Shown in pieces: positions 35,330 to 47,000 of a stretch of DNA of 64,000 nt. This stretch comes from Saprospiraceae bacterium. Its GTDB lineage: Bacteria; Bacteroidota; Bacteroidia; Chitinophagales; Saprospiraceae. Under the pieces are notes generated by a model. That model ran no database searches and was not told the origin of the DNA. It saw only the letters and a program-made list of their open reading frames with translations. The stretch spans positions 124,001-188,000 of the forward strand of contig JADKFX010000001.1 of assembly GCA_016717265.1 (NCBI GenBank). Direction: 5' to 3'. Both the position numbers and the translations under genes were made by a program. Each line of letters begins with the position of its first letter. Position 1 is the stretch's first letter.

Positions 35330-36508
35330 TTAATTGATGATTATAAAGCTTCTATTAAGTTTTCTTTTTTGATCTGTTAATTGTATAAAATAAATGGAGG
35401 CTGGTAAATCCTGTATTTCAATCCTGTGAGATAGATTTATACTTGCGTTTAATTTTTTAGCTAATATTTGTTTTCCGGTTACATCCAATATTTTTAGATT
35501 CCAAGGAACCCTATCCTTTAAATCAATTCTAATGAAATTATGATCTGTAAAAATCTCAGGTGTATTAAATTGCTTTTCGTCAAAGCTCCCGGTGACATTC
35601 GGACAAAACTTAAGAAAAGAAGTTCCGACGGTCGCGTCAATTGCATTATTCCCACCGAGAGTGTATATACAAGCATCCAAAGACACCATATTATGGTATG
35701 TTCTTCCTGTAGGAAGGGCCACTCCTGGGGTATAGGTTTTGGTATCCATATTATAAACCCAAACATCCTTAGAATCTTCAAAATCATGATAACCTCCAAC
35801 CAGATAAATTTTATTTCCAATGGCTGCTCCTGCCAAACCATGTATTGCAACAGGCATATTTGGCAATGTTAACCAGGTATCCGTTGCTACTTCATATTCG
35901 TGAGCAAAATTTATGGGTGCTGTATAACCTCCTCCACAAAAACGAAAAATTTTACCAACAGCAACTACGTGTGCTCCATACCAAAATTTTGAATCCGGCA
36001 ATTTTTTCTTATTTATCCAACTATTGTTGTTTGCATCATATTGTTCAAATCGATCTGAAACACCCTGGCCTGCCATTGAATATAATTGATTATTCAAACT
36101 TACAGCATAATGAATTGCACGTGCTGGATCTATATTAGCTGCAGCTTTCCAGGTATCTAAAATAGGATCATAAACATAATGATCCTTTACCGGGGAACCA
36201 GAAGTCGGAAATCCTCCACCAAAAAAATGAATCTTCCCGTTATTTGCAGTTCCTGCTGGTTGTTGCGCTTTGTAAGGAATAGGTGCTTTAATCGTCCATG
36301 TATTGGATTGTGGATCATACTGATAATGCTTATTTGTAGCTCCGCCAACTCCACCACCTCCCAGTATATGAATTTTTCCATCAACGACTGCAGTAACTGG
36401 AAATGTAAGTTTCTCAGGAATATCCGATAATGATTCCCAGGTTTGTGCAAATAGGCTTCGTGGAAGACAAATAATTATTAAAACTACGAACTGCAAGGCT
36501 TTCAACAT
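35330..36508 (-). CDS. Secreted kelch-repeat propeller with T9SS sorting domain
   Basis: The 392-residue protein has a signal peptide (FVVLIICLPRSLFAQ) and about six kelch units with G-G pairs and spaced Tyr/Trp: KIHILGGGGVGGATNKHYQYDPQSNTW, KIHFFGGGFPTSGSPVKDHYVYDPILDTW, LYSMAGQG, KIFRFCGGGY, KIYLVGGYHDF and IYTLGGNNAI. A T9SS type A domain ends it. Such propellers bind ligands or partners, but the ligand is unknown. It leads the two-gene unit with the redoxin protein; CAAAAATA at 36531-36538 is a -7 box on the minus strand. Confidence 0.88.
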   Translation of the reverse strand: MLKALQFVVLIIICLPRSLFAQTWESLSDIPEKLTFPVTAVVDGKIHILGGGGVGGATNKHYQYDPQSNTWTIKAPIPYKAQQPAGTANNGKIHFFGGGFPTSGSPVKDHYVYDPILDTWKAAANIDPARAIHYAVSLNNQLYSMAGQGVSDRFEQYDANNNSWINKKKLPDSKFWYGAHVVAVGKIFRFCGGGYTAPINFAHEYEVATDTWLTLPNMPVAIHGLAGAAIGNKIYLVGGYHDFEDSKDVWVYNMDTKTYTPGVALPTGRTYHNMVSLDACIYTLGGNNAIDATVGTSFLKFCPNVTGSFDEKQFNTPEIFTDHNFIRIDLKDRVPWNLKILDVTGKQILAKKLNASINLSHRIEIQDLPASIYFIQLTDQKRKLNRSFIIIN

Positions 36509-36827
36509 ATGTAAGATTTTTACAAACTTACAAAAATAAATTCACAAAGACAATATGGAGTATTTACTTTTATTTCAATTGATAATAGCATAAATATTTT
36601 AATTGACTATTTGCTATCCGACACCCAATTAAGAAATGAATATTGCATCTGTTTAAAAGGATCCTGTTAAATGACCCTAAGAATGATTTAGTTTCTCATG
36701 ATATCATACCGTCATTCGATTATATATCTATAATTTATTCCATTCCAATGTACAAATTAAATAAATATTCCAGACAGCAAAATACCTCAATAATGGCTCT
36801 ATACATTTGTACCTTAGCCTTCAAAAA
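36509..36827. other. Divergent promoter region
   Basis: It lies between the kelch gene (minus) and the M23 peptidase gene (plus). TATTTTTG on the minus strand (36538-36531) and TACATTTG on the plus strand (36802-36809) fit -7 boxes for the two genes; clear -33 partners were not seen. Confidence 0.4.
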
Positions 36828-38228
36828 ATGAAACGTAAAATTTACTTGCATGGAATGGTTGTATTCATTGGAGTGTTCCAATTTGTAAACGCCCAAATTA
36901 ATACATTTGAATCCAAGATTAATATAATGGAAATTCTTGAAAATAATGAACCCCAATCTTGTATTACATCAGAGCAATATAATTTCTTAGAAAATCAATG
37001 CAATAAAAATGCACAAATTTTAGATTTACAGACAACTTTAATCCCCGGTTCTGTAAGCTTATCATGGCCGCTTCAGGCAGACACAGCGCTTAAAGATTGC
37101 AGTTATTACAGAATTTCAGCGTATGTGGATCAAAACACAACTACTGGAAATTTTGAGGATTACAACTGTGGATCAAATACATATGATGGTCATAAAGGCA
37201 CAGACATTTCTATTTGGCCAAATAATTTCTATAAAATGGATAATAATCTGGTTAAAGTAATTGCTGCAGCATCCGGAATTATTATTGATAAACAGGATGG
37301 GGAATTTGATAAAAATTGTGGCTCTACATCTGCTACAGCTAATTATATTGTAATTCAACATGAGGATGGTTCACGGGCTATTTATTTTCATATGAAAAAG
37401 AATTCTTTAACCGCAAAAATTATCGGACAATCCGTACTTTCCGGTGAATTTCTTGGTATCGTTGGGAGTTCCGGAAATTCATCTGGACCGCATCTTCATT
37501 TCGAAGTGTGGAGTGGAAGCACAGTTTCAACTCGAATTGATCCCTTTTCCGGTACTTGCAATACTTTAAATTCAAAATCCTGGTGGAACGATCAAAAAGA
37601 ATACAAAGAATCTGCTATTGTAAAAGTTTCTTCAAATACCACAGATATTGTGCTTCCCCCTTGCCCTGGCACGGAAACCTTAAATGAAAGTAGCTCCTTT
37701 CAAATCCCATTTCAAGGTACTGGTTTGCCTGCTGGTTTTGCAAAATTCTATATGTATATCCGGGAAGAAATAATTGGATTGAAAGCAGAAATGAGCATTT
37801 TAAATCCAGATGGAAGTAACTTTACAAATTGGACATACATAAGCGTAACCGATTCTAAAACCAGAATTCAAGGATATTCAAAAAAATTACCCACGCTTGC
37901 TGGTAAATATATATTTAAAGCAAGTTATAATGGGAAAAGCTGCTCTACAGATTTTGAAATTATAAATCCTACAAAAAGTTCTTCTACAATAGTAAATGCT
38001 CCCATAAATTTATATCCGAATCCGTCAAATGGAAATTTAAGAATTGATTTTGCAAATCATTTAACGTTAGATTTAATCATCTATAATAATCTTGGAAATA
38101 TGGTATTCAAATCCAAATTAATTAGGCAAACTCCAGAATTAAATTTGGTTCTACCGTCAGGAATGTATATGTTTAAGCTCCTTCATGAAAATCAAATAAT
38201 GAATACCGGAAAACTTATTATAGAATAA
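36828..38228 (+). CDS. Secreted M23 (LytM-type) metallopeptidase with T9SS sorting domain
   Basis: ATG at 36828 gives 466 residues with signal peptide MVVFIGVFQFVNAQ; a longer frame from 36807 would add seven residues. The M23 domain (about 95-240) carries DGHKGTDIS for the first zinc ligands (His and Asp) and GPHLHFEVWSG for the later ones. After it come a beta-rich region of about 110 residues and a T9SS type A domain. M23 enzymes cut peptidoglycan cross-bridges. T9SS export suggests action on other cells or on the cell's own surface rather than on its wall. Confidence 0.88.
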   Translation: MKRKIYLHGMVVFIGVFQFVNAQINTFESKINIMEILENNEPQSCITSEQYNFLENQCNKNAQILDLQTTLIPGSVSLSWPLQADTALKDCSYYRISAYVDQNTTTGNFEDYNCGSNTYDGHKGTDISIWPNNFYKMDNNLVKVIAAASGIIIDKQDGEFDKNCGSTSATANYIVIQHEDGSRAIYFHMKKNSLTAKIIGQSVLSGEFLGIVGSSGNSSGPHLHFEVWSGSTVSTRIDPFSGTCNTLNSKSWWNDQKEYKESAIVKVSSNTTDIVLPPCPGTETLNESSSFQIPFQGTGLPAGFAKFYMYIREEIIGLKAEMSILNPDGSNFTNWTYISVTDSKTRIQGYSKKLPTLAGKYIFKASYNGKSCSTDFEIINPTKSSSTIVNAPINLYPNPSNGNLRIDFANHLTLDLIIYNNLGNMVFKSKLIRQTPELNLVLPSGMYMFKLLHENQIMNTGKLIIE

Positions 38229-38287
38229 GATTACTCAACTTGCTTTTAATAATTTAGCTATAATTTTATAGCCAACTCTTACGATAT

Positions 38288-38629
38288 TTGCAGACAATTC
38301 AAATAAAATTGGTCGATATAGAATCATTCCGTCAATTAGCACTTTCATTGCCTGATGCCATAGAATTAGCTCATTTTGAAAAAACATCCTTTCGGGTGCA
38401 TAATAAGATCTTCGCTACACTTGATATTCAAAAAAACTTAGCCTGTTTAATGTTATCTCCAATTGATCAATCTGTTTTTTCTGCCTTTGATTGTAATATT
38501 ATATATCCCGTTCCAAATAAATGGGGTCAAAAAGGTGCTACATTTATTGATTTACAAAAAGTACCTAAGTCCATTCTGAAAGATGCCCTTCAACAAGCAT
38601 ATAAAAAAATATTAAAGCCTAGGACATAA
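38288..38629 (+). CDS. MmcQ/YjbR family protein
   Basis: The 113-residue protein has the YjbR/CyaY-like pattern: FRQLALSLPDAIELAHFEKTSFRVHNKIFATLD, CLMLSPIDQSVF, and KWGQKGATFIDLQKVP. These are small DNA-binding-like proteins without a proved reaction. The first usable start is TTG at 38288; no in-frame ATG precedes the family's first strand. Confidence 0.85.
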   Translation: MQTIQIKLVDIESFRQLALSLPDAIELAHFEKTSFRVHNKIFATLDIQKNLACLMLSPIDQSVFSAFDCNIIYPVPNKWGQKGATFIDLQKVPKSILKDALQQAYKKILKPRT

Positions 38630-38924
38630 CTGATTTTTAATACTTTGCTTAAAGAATATACTGAACGCTTTCTGGAAATTGAACGAGTTTGCCTAAAGAT
38701 AATGCAGCTGTTTTAACTAAAAACCCTACAAAGACCGTAATTAAAATTTCATTAAACGAATTGTAATTTCAGTAGTTCTTATTATATTTGACTATCGACT
38801 TAAGACCTCAGTAAACAGCACATGCTTTAATTACATAAATTTGCAAATTGGCTAAACAACTTATACAACTGCTGAAGTACTGTATAAATTAAGATAATAT
38901 CTTTAAAATTTGTCATTTCTTTTT

Positions 38925-39887
38925 ATGATTCAAAAAAAGAAGATTCATCCAATTGAAAAATATAATTTACATATCCGTAATAAACATAGAACTCGTTATG
39001 ATTTCAAACAACTTTGTTCTTGCCTCCCTGCCTTAGAACCCTTTGTTATTATTAATAAATTTAATGATAGTTCTATTGATTTTGCAAATCCGGATGCAGT
39101 AAAGATGCTAAATAAAGCACTTCTTAAATTTCATTACCAGATAGACTTCTGGGATATACCTAACAATTATTTATGTCCGCCTATTCCTGGCAGAGCTGAC
39201 TATATTCATAATATTGCAGATTTATTAGCTTCTGGAAATGCTGGAAAAATCCCAACCGGCTATAAAATAAAATGCCTGGATATTGGGATAGGCGCTAATT
39301 GCATTTATCCGATAATTGGACATCAAGAATATGGATGGTCATTTGTTGGATCCGATATACATCAAACTTCTATTGAAGCAGCAAAACAAACGATTGCATT
39401 AAATTCATGTTTACAAGGATTTATAGAACTCCGACTACAATCGAATTCTAAAGCTATATTCAAGAGCATCATTCAGCCTAAGGAACTTTTCCATGTTACC
39501 ATTTGCAACCCGCCATTTCATAATTCTATTGAAGAAGCGCATGCGGGTACGCTTCGTAAACTAAATAATTTAAGTCATCTAAAAATTGCAAAGCCTGTTT
39601 TAAATTTCGGAGGTGATACGCATGAACTATCTTATAATGGAGGTGAATTAGGATTTGTAAAGCAAATGATTCATGAAAGTATTGAATACAAAACTTCTTG
39701 TTTATGGTTTTCCACTTTGATTTCTAAGAAAGCCAATCTCCAAATTGTTTACGATACCCTTAAACAAGCGAAAACATTTGAAATAAAAACATTTCCAATG
39801 GGACAAGGAAATAAAATAAGTCGCATTGTTGCCTGGACATTTTTAAACAAAGCGCAACAACAATCTTGGAATCAATTAAGTAACTAA
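38925..39887 (+). CDS. rlmF: 23S rRNA (adenine-1618-N6)-methyltransferase RlmF
   Basis: ATG at 38925 gives 320 residues. Family marks are HPIEKYNLHIRNKHRTRYDF at the start, DFANPDAVKMLNKALL, WDIPNNYLCPPIPGRADYIH, the SAM motif CLDIGIGANCIYPIIG, GSDI, and the N6-adenine catalytic NPPF in VTICNPPFH. RlmF methylates A1618 in 23S rRNA near the exit tunnel. TTG at 38910 lies in frame but is not needed. Confidence 0.93.
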   Translation: MIQKKKIHPIEKYNLHIRNKHRTRYDFKQLCSCLPALEPFVIINKFNDSSIDFANPDAVKMLNKALLKFHYQIDFWDIPNNYLCPPIPGRADYIHNIADLLASGNAGKIPTGYKIKCLDIGIGANCIYPIIGHQEYGWSFVGSDIHQTSIEAAKQTIALNSCLQGFIELRLQSNSKAIFKSIIQPKELFHVTICNPPFHNSIEEAHAGTLRKLNNLSHLKIAKPVLNFGGDTHELSYNGGELGFVKQMIHESIEYKTSCLWFSTLISKKANLQIVYDTLKQAKTFEIKTFPMGQGNKISRIVAWTFLNKAQQQSWNQLSN

Positions 39888-40169
39888 TAAATAAGGATTA
39901 AAATATGGTTTCGTAAAATAATGAAATAAATCTTATTGCACTACTTGAAATTCATTTTAATGACTTTCTGTACTTTTTAAAATTAAGATCCTTAAGCCAC
40001 CTGATTCTATCAAAATTTAAGGCAACAATGCCCTACTTTAAATTTCTTTTTACAGAACTGTCTAAACATATTAGAATAGCACTTAAAAGGCCTTGTTTGG
40101 AATGAAAACAAATAAATTTTAGACATTCAAACTATTTGTAATATTTTTGTATTAAAATACCAAGAATAC

Positions 40170-40580
40170 GTGTTAAAAGTAAAAACCATTAAACAGAATA
40201 TAAGCTTCGATGCTAGCCCGGAGGAGCTCTACTATTTGTTTATGGATCCTTATAAACATGCAGCTTTTACTGGATCAGACGTTATTATCAGCAATGAAAT
40301 AAATGGAAAATTTAATATATTTAATGGGTATTGTAAAGGCTATAACATTGAATTAGCAGTGGCCCAAAAAATTGTTCAAGCCTGGAATTTTGCTGAAAAT
40401 GGTTGGCCAGAAAACCATTATTCCATTTGCAAATTTAGCTTTGAACCCAATGGAAATAAGACAAAATTGAAATTTGAGCAAACTGGTATTCCCGAACATA
40501 AAGTTGAACAACTTAAAAAAGGTTGGAAAGAATATTACTGGATACCTATGAAAGCCTATTTAAAAATTAATACAGATTAA
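40170..40580 (+). CDS. SRPBCC/AHSA1-like protein
   Basis: The 136-residue protein has the AHSA1 pattern: IKQNISFDASPEELYYLFMDPYKHAAFTGSDV, NGKFNIFNGYCKGYNIEL, IVQAWNFAENGWPENHYSICKFSF, and KLKFEQTGIPEHKVEQLKKGWKEYYW. It would have a helix-grip ligand-binding cavity; members are co-chaperone-like or bind small molecules. GTG at 40170 is the only reasonable start. Confidence 0.88.
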   Translation: MLKVKTIKQNISFDASPEELYYLFMDPYKHAAFTGSDVIISNEINGKFNIFNGYCKGYNIELAVAQKIVQAWNFAENGWPENHYSICKFSFEPNGNKTKLKFEQTGIPEHKVEQLKKGWKEYYWIPMKAYLKINTD

Positions 40581-40639
40581 CAATTCTTAATTATTTAGCT
40601 TATATTTGAATTAATATTACCTTAAAATAATTTAATACT

Positions 40640-41029
40640 ATGAAAATCACATATCCTAAATTAACATTTAGCTTGATTGCACTTTTAACAATTACAACAT
40701 TCGGCGCTTTTCAAAATACACCCGATAAGATCTCTATCAGTGAATCTGAATCTGATGAAACTTATGAGATTACAGCTTCTTATGGACTTGAAAAAATTCA
40801 ACAAGTTCATAATTTTTTAAATGAAAGCTTTGCACCAACTCCTGTATTTAATTCTGTAAATGATTATTTTGAAAAAACATTTACTTTTGAAAATAAGATG
40901 AGACTCTATATTAAAACGAATCCTGGAAAACTATTGCTTATATTGAACAAACAGGAAAACTCCGAAGAATCTTTAGAATGGATGAAAAATCTATATACGG
41001 GTTTGGAAGAAACACTGTTACAAAGATAA
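40640..41029 (+). CDS. Hypothetical secreted protein
   Basis: The 129-residue product has a signal peptide (ALLTITTFGAF) and a mature part of about 105 residues with acidic and aromatic residues but no cysteines or repeats. No family recognised. It follows the AHSA1-like gene by 59 bases on the same strand. Confidence 0.65.
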   Translation: MKITYPKLTFSLIALLTITTFGAFQNTPDKISISESESDETYEITASYGLEKIQQVHNFLNESFAPTPVFNSVNDYFEKTFTFENKMRLYIKTNPGKLLLILNKQENSEESLEWMKNLYTGLEETLLQR

Positions 41030-41315
41030 TTTAAATTCCTTTCTTGGTTTTAGTTTCTATATCTTATAGAATTTTAAAATTCAATTTAATTTTATTAATT
41101 TTAGTTTCTAAATATTGAGAAGTTAATCAAAAGCAATTTAGCTTTTTAAGAAATTTGCTACACCACATTATATACAACCAATTAAATAAATTTATAATCT
41201 TACAATTCAAATTGAAGCAGAAGACTTTAAAATTGCCTGGAATGAAGGAACAAAAATGAATATTGACACCATGGTCAATTTTGCAATGGAAAAGTAAGTC
41301 CTAAAATATAAATAG

Positions 41316-43772
41316 CTATCCTTGACCACTTGATGCCCGCTTCTTTTCATCTTCTGCACCGCTAACTCTTTTTCTGCTACCAGCAATTTTTGTATTTCCA
41401 AATCTATAATTAAAACTGCATGAAACAACCCGTGTTTCTCGTTTTACAACAAAACGCTCAAAATAATCCCGGTATTGAATATTAGCCTTTGGTAAATTGG
41501 TCCAAAATAGATCAGTCGCACTTAATTTAATACTTGCCTTCTTATTCAAAAATTGCTTTTGGATTCCTAAATTTATACCCCACATGGTTTCTAATTTCAT
41601 AAAACCATAGACTTCTGGTGTCTGGTAACTTAAACTAAATTCTCCAGACCAATCCTTTTCAAACTTAATTGAATTATTTGAACTTAAATTCAAAACTATA
41701 TTTCCATCTTGTAAACTGGTATTTGCAAAATTTCCACGATATTTACCGATCCAACTGCTTACATTGATCATGCTACTCCAGTTTTTAAGAATATTAATAT
41801 TAGTAGATCCACTTATTGAAATATTTTCAAACTTCAAAAGATTTTCATTTGTTTGCACTGTGATACGGTCTTGTCCTTCGACCGGACCAATAACTTCAGT
41901 TATATTATCTTTTGTGTTTGTGTATGAAACTGAAATATTATAATTCTTGAGTATGCTGTGATTCCATTCTAGCACCCAACTATACTGTGGATTTAAAAAT
42001 GGATTTCCTTCTTTATAGGTACTTGGATCAAGGAAAAATTTAAATGGATTCAATTGCTGGTAATGCGGGCGGTCTAGTCTTCTGCTGATATTAAAACCCA
42101 TGTCATAAGTTGGCTTTACTGCATAATTTACGAAAAAAGATGGAAATAAATTTGTATATTCTCGATCAAAAGAATTTTCATTTACAAGTTGCTTCCCAAT
42201 TGCAATGGTTTGTTCAACTCTTAGACCTGCTTGCACACTTAATTTAGTCTTCTCATAGTGGTAATTTAAATAGGCCGCATTAATATTTTCCTGATATAAA
42301 AAATGATTACTCTTGGTACTATCATAAACAGGTAACAAATTACTTTTATCATAAAAGGCAAGATCATTATCAGCATCCACAATACTGCTTTTTATACCCG
42401 CTTCCATTTTCCAATGCTTAAAAATAGATTTGTTAAAATCTATTTTTAGAGATCGAATTTCCAGGATACCATTCAAATCTCCATATAAATAATAATCTTG
42501 TTTTATGGGTTCCTTTTTCAAATCGTAATACTTAGTTAAAAAGTTCTGTTCCGTTTCATTCCAAAATCGAGCATAATCAATATCCAAGGTGATTTCTGTT
42601 CCTAGTGAATCAAAACTATGTTTAGCATTAAAATTAAAAGCATAATTTGGCCATAAATCACTACTGCGATTGCTCGTTTCAAAAGAAGATACTTTTTCAT
42701 GCAGCGCATTCTCCACATTTGAATTATTTTCTCCATGCGGTTTAAATCGATTTATGGAACCAGATGCAACAACTCCCAGGATTGTTTTGCCATTTGGAAA
42801 ATAATAATCAGTTCCTAGACGGATTGTATTATAATGAAACGGGAAAACCAGATAATTTTGTTGATCATATGCACCTGTACTTTTCCCATTTTCGAAAAAT
42901 TCTCGATACAATATCAGTTTATTCAAACCTTTTCGAAAACTGTAATTTGAACTTCCAAATAAATTAAAATATTTTGTTCGATGATTTAGATTTAATCCAA
43001 TACCCGCTTTAGGATAAATACCTTGCCCATAATTGGCGGAGACACTTCCATTGGTTCCAAAACGTTGATCTTTTTTTAGTCGGATATCTATGATACCCGC
43101 ATTTCCAGCTGCTTCATATTTGGCTGAAGGATTACTAATGATTTCAATCCTGTCTAAACTATTTGATGGCAAAGCTTTTAAATAATTTGCAAGATCTGTT
43201 CCTGCTAATGGACTTTGTTTGCCATCAATCAAGATGACAACACCTGTTTTACCTTTCATAACAATTGCATCCAAATAATTGATAGTAATTCCAGGAGCTT
43301 TCTCCAGCATCTCAAAGGCACTACTTCCATTTGCCAAAATACTACTTTCAACATTCAATACAAAGCGATCACTTTTACGTTCAATAAATGGTTTTTTTCC
43401 ATGAATTGTAATTTCATTCAAATTATTTGAGCTTGATTTCAATTTAATTGTGCCTAAATTAATCTGTGATTGCTCTGCATTTAATTCAATTGGAGATGAA
43501 AAATAAGATTCATAAAATACCATGCTGACATTGAGATAATATGCTTGCTGAACGTTTGGTTCAATTTCGAATACAAAGTGACCCGATTCATCGCAAACTT
43601 CTGTTTTTACCATTGTACTATCTTTCATAGAAAATAAAACGACCACCGCAAATGGCATTGGATTGCTTTCTGCATCCACAACATTCCCTAATAATCTGTA
43701 AAAAGGTTTAGGAAAGCCATAAGCTGAACCAAGGCTTAACCAAAGGCAAGCCAAAAGCATGAAACGATACAT
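41316..43772 (-). CDS. Outer-membrane beta-barrel receptor (CarboxypepD_reg-like, plug and OMP_b-brl type)
   Basis: The 818-residue protein has a signal peptide. A CarboxypepD_reg-like domain (about 25-110: LLGNVVDAESNPMPFAVVVLF) and a plug-like region (about 120-240: ILANGSSAFEMLEKAPGI and ILIDGKQSPLAG, then SNPSAKYEAAGNAGIIDIRLKK) follow. A long barrel with many alternating aromatic strands completes it. The class resembles TonB-dependent receptors but usually lacks a TonB box. Substrate unknown; no SusD-like partner lies next to it. Confidence 0.88.
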   Translation of the reverse strand: MYRFMLLACLWLSLGSAYGFPKPFYRLLGNVVDAESNPMPFAVVVLFSMKDSTMVKTEVCDESGHFVFEIEPNVQQAYYLNVSMVFYESYFSSPIELNAEQSQINLGTIKLKSSSNNLNEITIHGKKPFIERKSDRFVLNVESSILANGSSAFEMLEKAPGITINYLDAIVMKGKTGVVILIDGKQSPLAGTDLANYLKALPSNSLDRIEIISNPSAKYEAAGNAGIIDIRLKKDQRFGTNGSVSANYGQGIYPKAGIGLNLNHRTKYFNLFGSSNYSFRKGLNKLILYREFFENGKSTGAYDQQNYLVFPFHYNTIRLGTDYYFPNGKTILGVVASGSINRFKPHGENNSNVENALHEKVSSFETSNRSSDLWPNYAFNFNAKHSFDSLGTEITLDIDYARFWNETEQNFLTKYYDLKKEPIKQDYYLYGDLNGILEIRSLKIDFNKSIFKHWKMEAGIKSSIVDADNDLAFYDKSNLLPVYDSTKSNHFLYQENINAAYLNYHYEKTKLSVQAGLRVEQTIAIGKQLVNENSFDREYTNLFPSFFVNYAVKPTYDMGFNISRRLDRPHYQQLNPFKFFLDPSTYKEGNPFLNPQYSWVLEWNHSILKNYNISVSYTNTKDNITEVIGPVEGQDRITVQTNENLLKFENISISGSTNINILKNWSSMINVSSWIGKYRGNFANTSLQDGNIVLNLSSNNSIKFEKDWSGEFSLSYQTPEVYGFMKLETMWGINLGIQKQFLNKKASIKLSATDLFWTNLPKANIQYRDYFERFVVKRETRVVSCSFNYRFGNTKIAGSRKRVSGAEDEKKRASSGQG

Positions 43773-44028
43773 ACTAAATGATTTATTTTTTTAAATAAAT
43801 AATTGGAATTAAAATTCCATCAAAAACCAAATGTATCACAAATCTACGAATTGTTTCGTAGATTTAGATTTAAATAAATAATTATTTTTAAACAATGGAT
43901 TTTTAAAAAACTGAAATCCATTCCAATGCATACAACGCTTGCAAAAAATCGGGTAGAATCTTTGCAAACAATTACCCAAATAGATTCCTAGAATGCTTCT
44001 TCTGAAGTTCGATACAGCATTTACCTGG

Positions 44029-47000
44029 TTACATATTTCTGCGATACTTTCCTCCTACAGCATATAAAGCAGTTGTAATGGTTCCTAACGAACAGGATTT
44101 TACAGCCTCCATCAATTCGGCAAACATATTTTGATTACGCAAAGCTGCTTGTTGCAAAAGCCTGAGTTTTTCATCACTGGATGCTGTATTTGCCATTTTC
44201 AAATGCTCTAATGCAGAGATCTGATCATTTTTTTCTTCTTCTGTCGCACGGATCACTTCCCTTGGTAAAACCGTAGGTGAACCATCCTTTGAAAGGAAGG
44301 TATTAACCCCAATAATTGGATATTCTCCAGTATGTTTTAAGGTTTCATAATACAAACTTTCTTCTTGAATCTTACTTCGCTGATACATTGTTTCCATAGC
44401 ACCTAAAACCCCTCCTCGTTCAGTCATTTTATCAAATTCTAATAAAACAGCTTCTTCTACTAAATCTGTTAATTCTTCAATAATAAAAGAACCCTGTAGT
44501 GGATTCTCATTTTTTGCAAGTCCCAATTCCTTATTAATAATTAATTGGATTGCCATTGCTCTTCTTACAGATTCTTCTGTAGGGGTTGTGATTGCTTCAT
44601 CATACGCATTGGTGTGCAACGAATTGCAATTATCGTAGATAGCATATAGAGCCTGCAGCGTGGTCCGTATATCATTAAATGAAATTTCCTGGGCGTGCAG
44701 CGATCTACCCGATGTCTGAATATGATACTTCAACATTTGGCTTCTTTCATTGCCATGATATTTATGTTTCATCGCTTTTGACCAAATCCGACGGGCAACT
44801 CTACCAATTACTGCATATTCAGGATCTACTCCATTGGAAAAGAAGAACGATAAATTGGGTGCAAAATCATCAATATTCATTCCTCGTGATAAATAGTATT
44901 CAACAAATGTGAACCCATTCGCTAGCGTAAATGCTAATTGTGAAATTGGATTTGCTCCTGCCTCTGCAATATGGTAACCACTAATAGAAACTGAATAAAA
45001 ATTCCGCACTCCATTTCGAATAAAATATTCCTGCACATCGCCCATAAGTTTCAAAGAAAATTCTGTTGAAAAAATACAGGTATTTTGTGCTTGATCCTCT
45101 TTTAAAATATCAGCCTGAACAGTACCACGAACAGACTTTAAGGCTTTGGCTTTTAAATTTTGGTAGGTGTTTGGATCGAGAATTTCATCTCCGGTAATTC
45201 CAAGTAACAATAAACCAAGTCCATTATTACCAGGAGGTAAATCACCCTGATATGTTGGTCTGGTGAAACCCTTATTATCAAATTTTATTTTTAAAGCTTC
45301 TTCTACAGTAGCTTCCAATTTATGTTCGTGGATATATTTTTCACATTGTTGATCTATGGCAGCATTCATAAAAAATGCACAAATGGTTGCAGCGGGTCCA
45401 TTAATGGTCATGCTTACCGAAGTCTTAGGATCGCACAGATCAAATCCACTGTATAATTTCTTTGCATCATCCAAACTGCAAACACTGACACCACTATTTC
45501 CAACTTTTCCATATATATCAGGTCTGAAATCAGGATCTTCTCCATAAAGTGTTACGGAATCAAATGCAGTACTCAAACGATTTGCGGGCATGTCTACACT
45601 TACATAATGAAATCTGCGATTTGTTCTTTCAGGCCCACCTTCGCCAGCAAACATTCTGGTAGGATCTTCTTCATCCCGCTTAAAAGGATAAACACCTGCA
45701 GTATAGGGAAAAGAACCCGGTACATTTTCTTGCAAAGTCCATTTTAAAATGTCTCCCCAATCCTTATATTTTGGTAAAACAACTCTTGGTATCCGTGTAT
45801 GGGATAAGGATTTTGTAAACGTTGGAACTCTAATTTCTTTGTCTCTTACCTTATAGATATATTCATCGCTGTTGTAAGCTTGTTTTTTTTCATTCCAGTT
45901 TTCCAAAATGGATCTGGAATTTCCATCAAGTTGTTCTAATATTTGTGTACTAAGTTTTTGAATTGCATTTTTCAGTACTTCCTGGTCAGCCAAATCCGAA
46001 ACGGTATTTAATGCTTGCCATTGATGTGCAATCTCAGACTGTTTGCTTACCCATTGATCATATTGCCGGTTATTATCAGAAATTTCGCTGAGATATCGTG
46101 TTCTGTTTGGCGGTATAATATAGATTTTTTCGGATTCACCAATGGAAACGCTTAACTGAGAATGCAAATTAGAATTGGTTTTCTTTCCAATGGTTTCCAT
46201 TAAATTTTTATACAATAAATTGGTTCCAGGATCATTAAATTGGGAAGCAATCGTGCCATAAACTGGCATCTCATTTGAATTTTTATCAAATGATTTATGA
46301 TTCCGCTGAAACTGTTTTCGAACATCCCGAAGGGCATCTTGTGCTCCTCGCTTGTCAAATTTATTGATCGCTACAATATCTGCAAAGTCTAGCATATCAA
46401 TTTTTTCTAATTGAGTTGCTGCGCCATATTCAGGAGTCATAACATATAAAGAAACATCACTAAAGTCGACAATTTCGGTGTCGCTTTGTCCAATTCCTGA
46501 AGTTTCCAAAATAATTAAATCAAATGCTGCTGCTTTCAAAATTTTTAATGCATTTTGAATATGTGGCGAAAGCGCCAGATTGCTTTGTCGGGTAGCTAGT
46601 GAACGCATAAAAACTCTACCACCACTAAATTCAGGATGAATTGCATTCATGCGGATTCGATCACCTAATAAGGCTCCTCCAGTTTTTCGCTTAGAAGGGT
46701 CAACAGATAATATGGCTATTTTCTTTTCTGCAAAATCAAGAATAAATCGTCTTACCAATTCATCCACCAGGCTCGATTTTCCTGCGCCACCAGTACCTGT
46801 AATCCCCAGAACAGGAATGATTTTTTGCACTGGAGTTTTGGAAAGGGCATTCAGGAGTGCTTCCGATTGATCTGGGAAGTTTTCCACCGTAGATATTAAA
46901 CGGGCGACCGCTCTAAAATCAGTATGAATAATTTCCTTTAATTCTCCATTTAAAGAACCTCCAGTAGCAAAATCACATTGAGAAATCAAATCATTGATCA

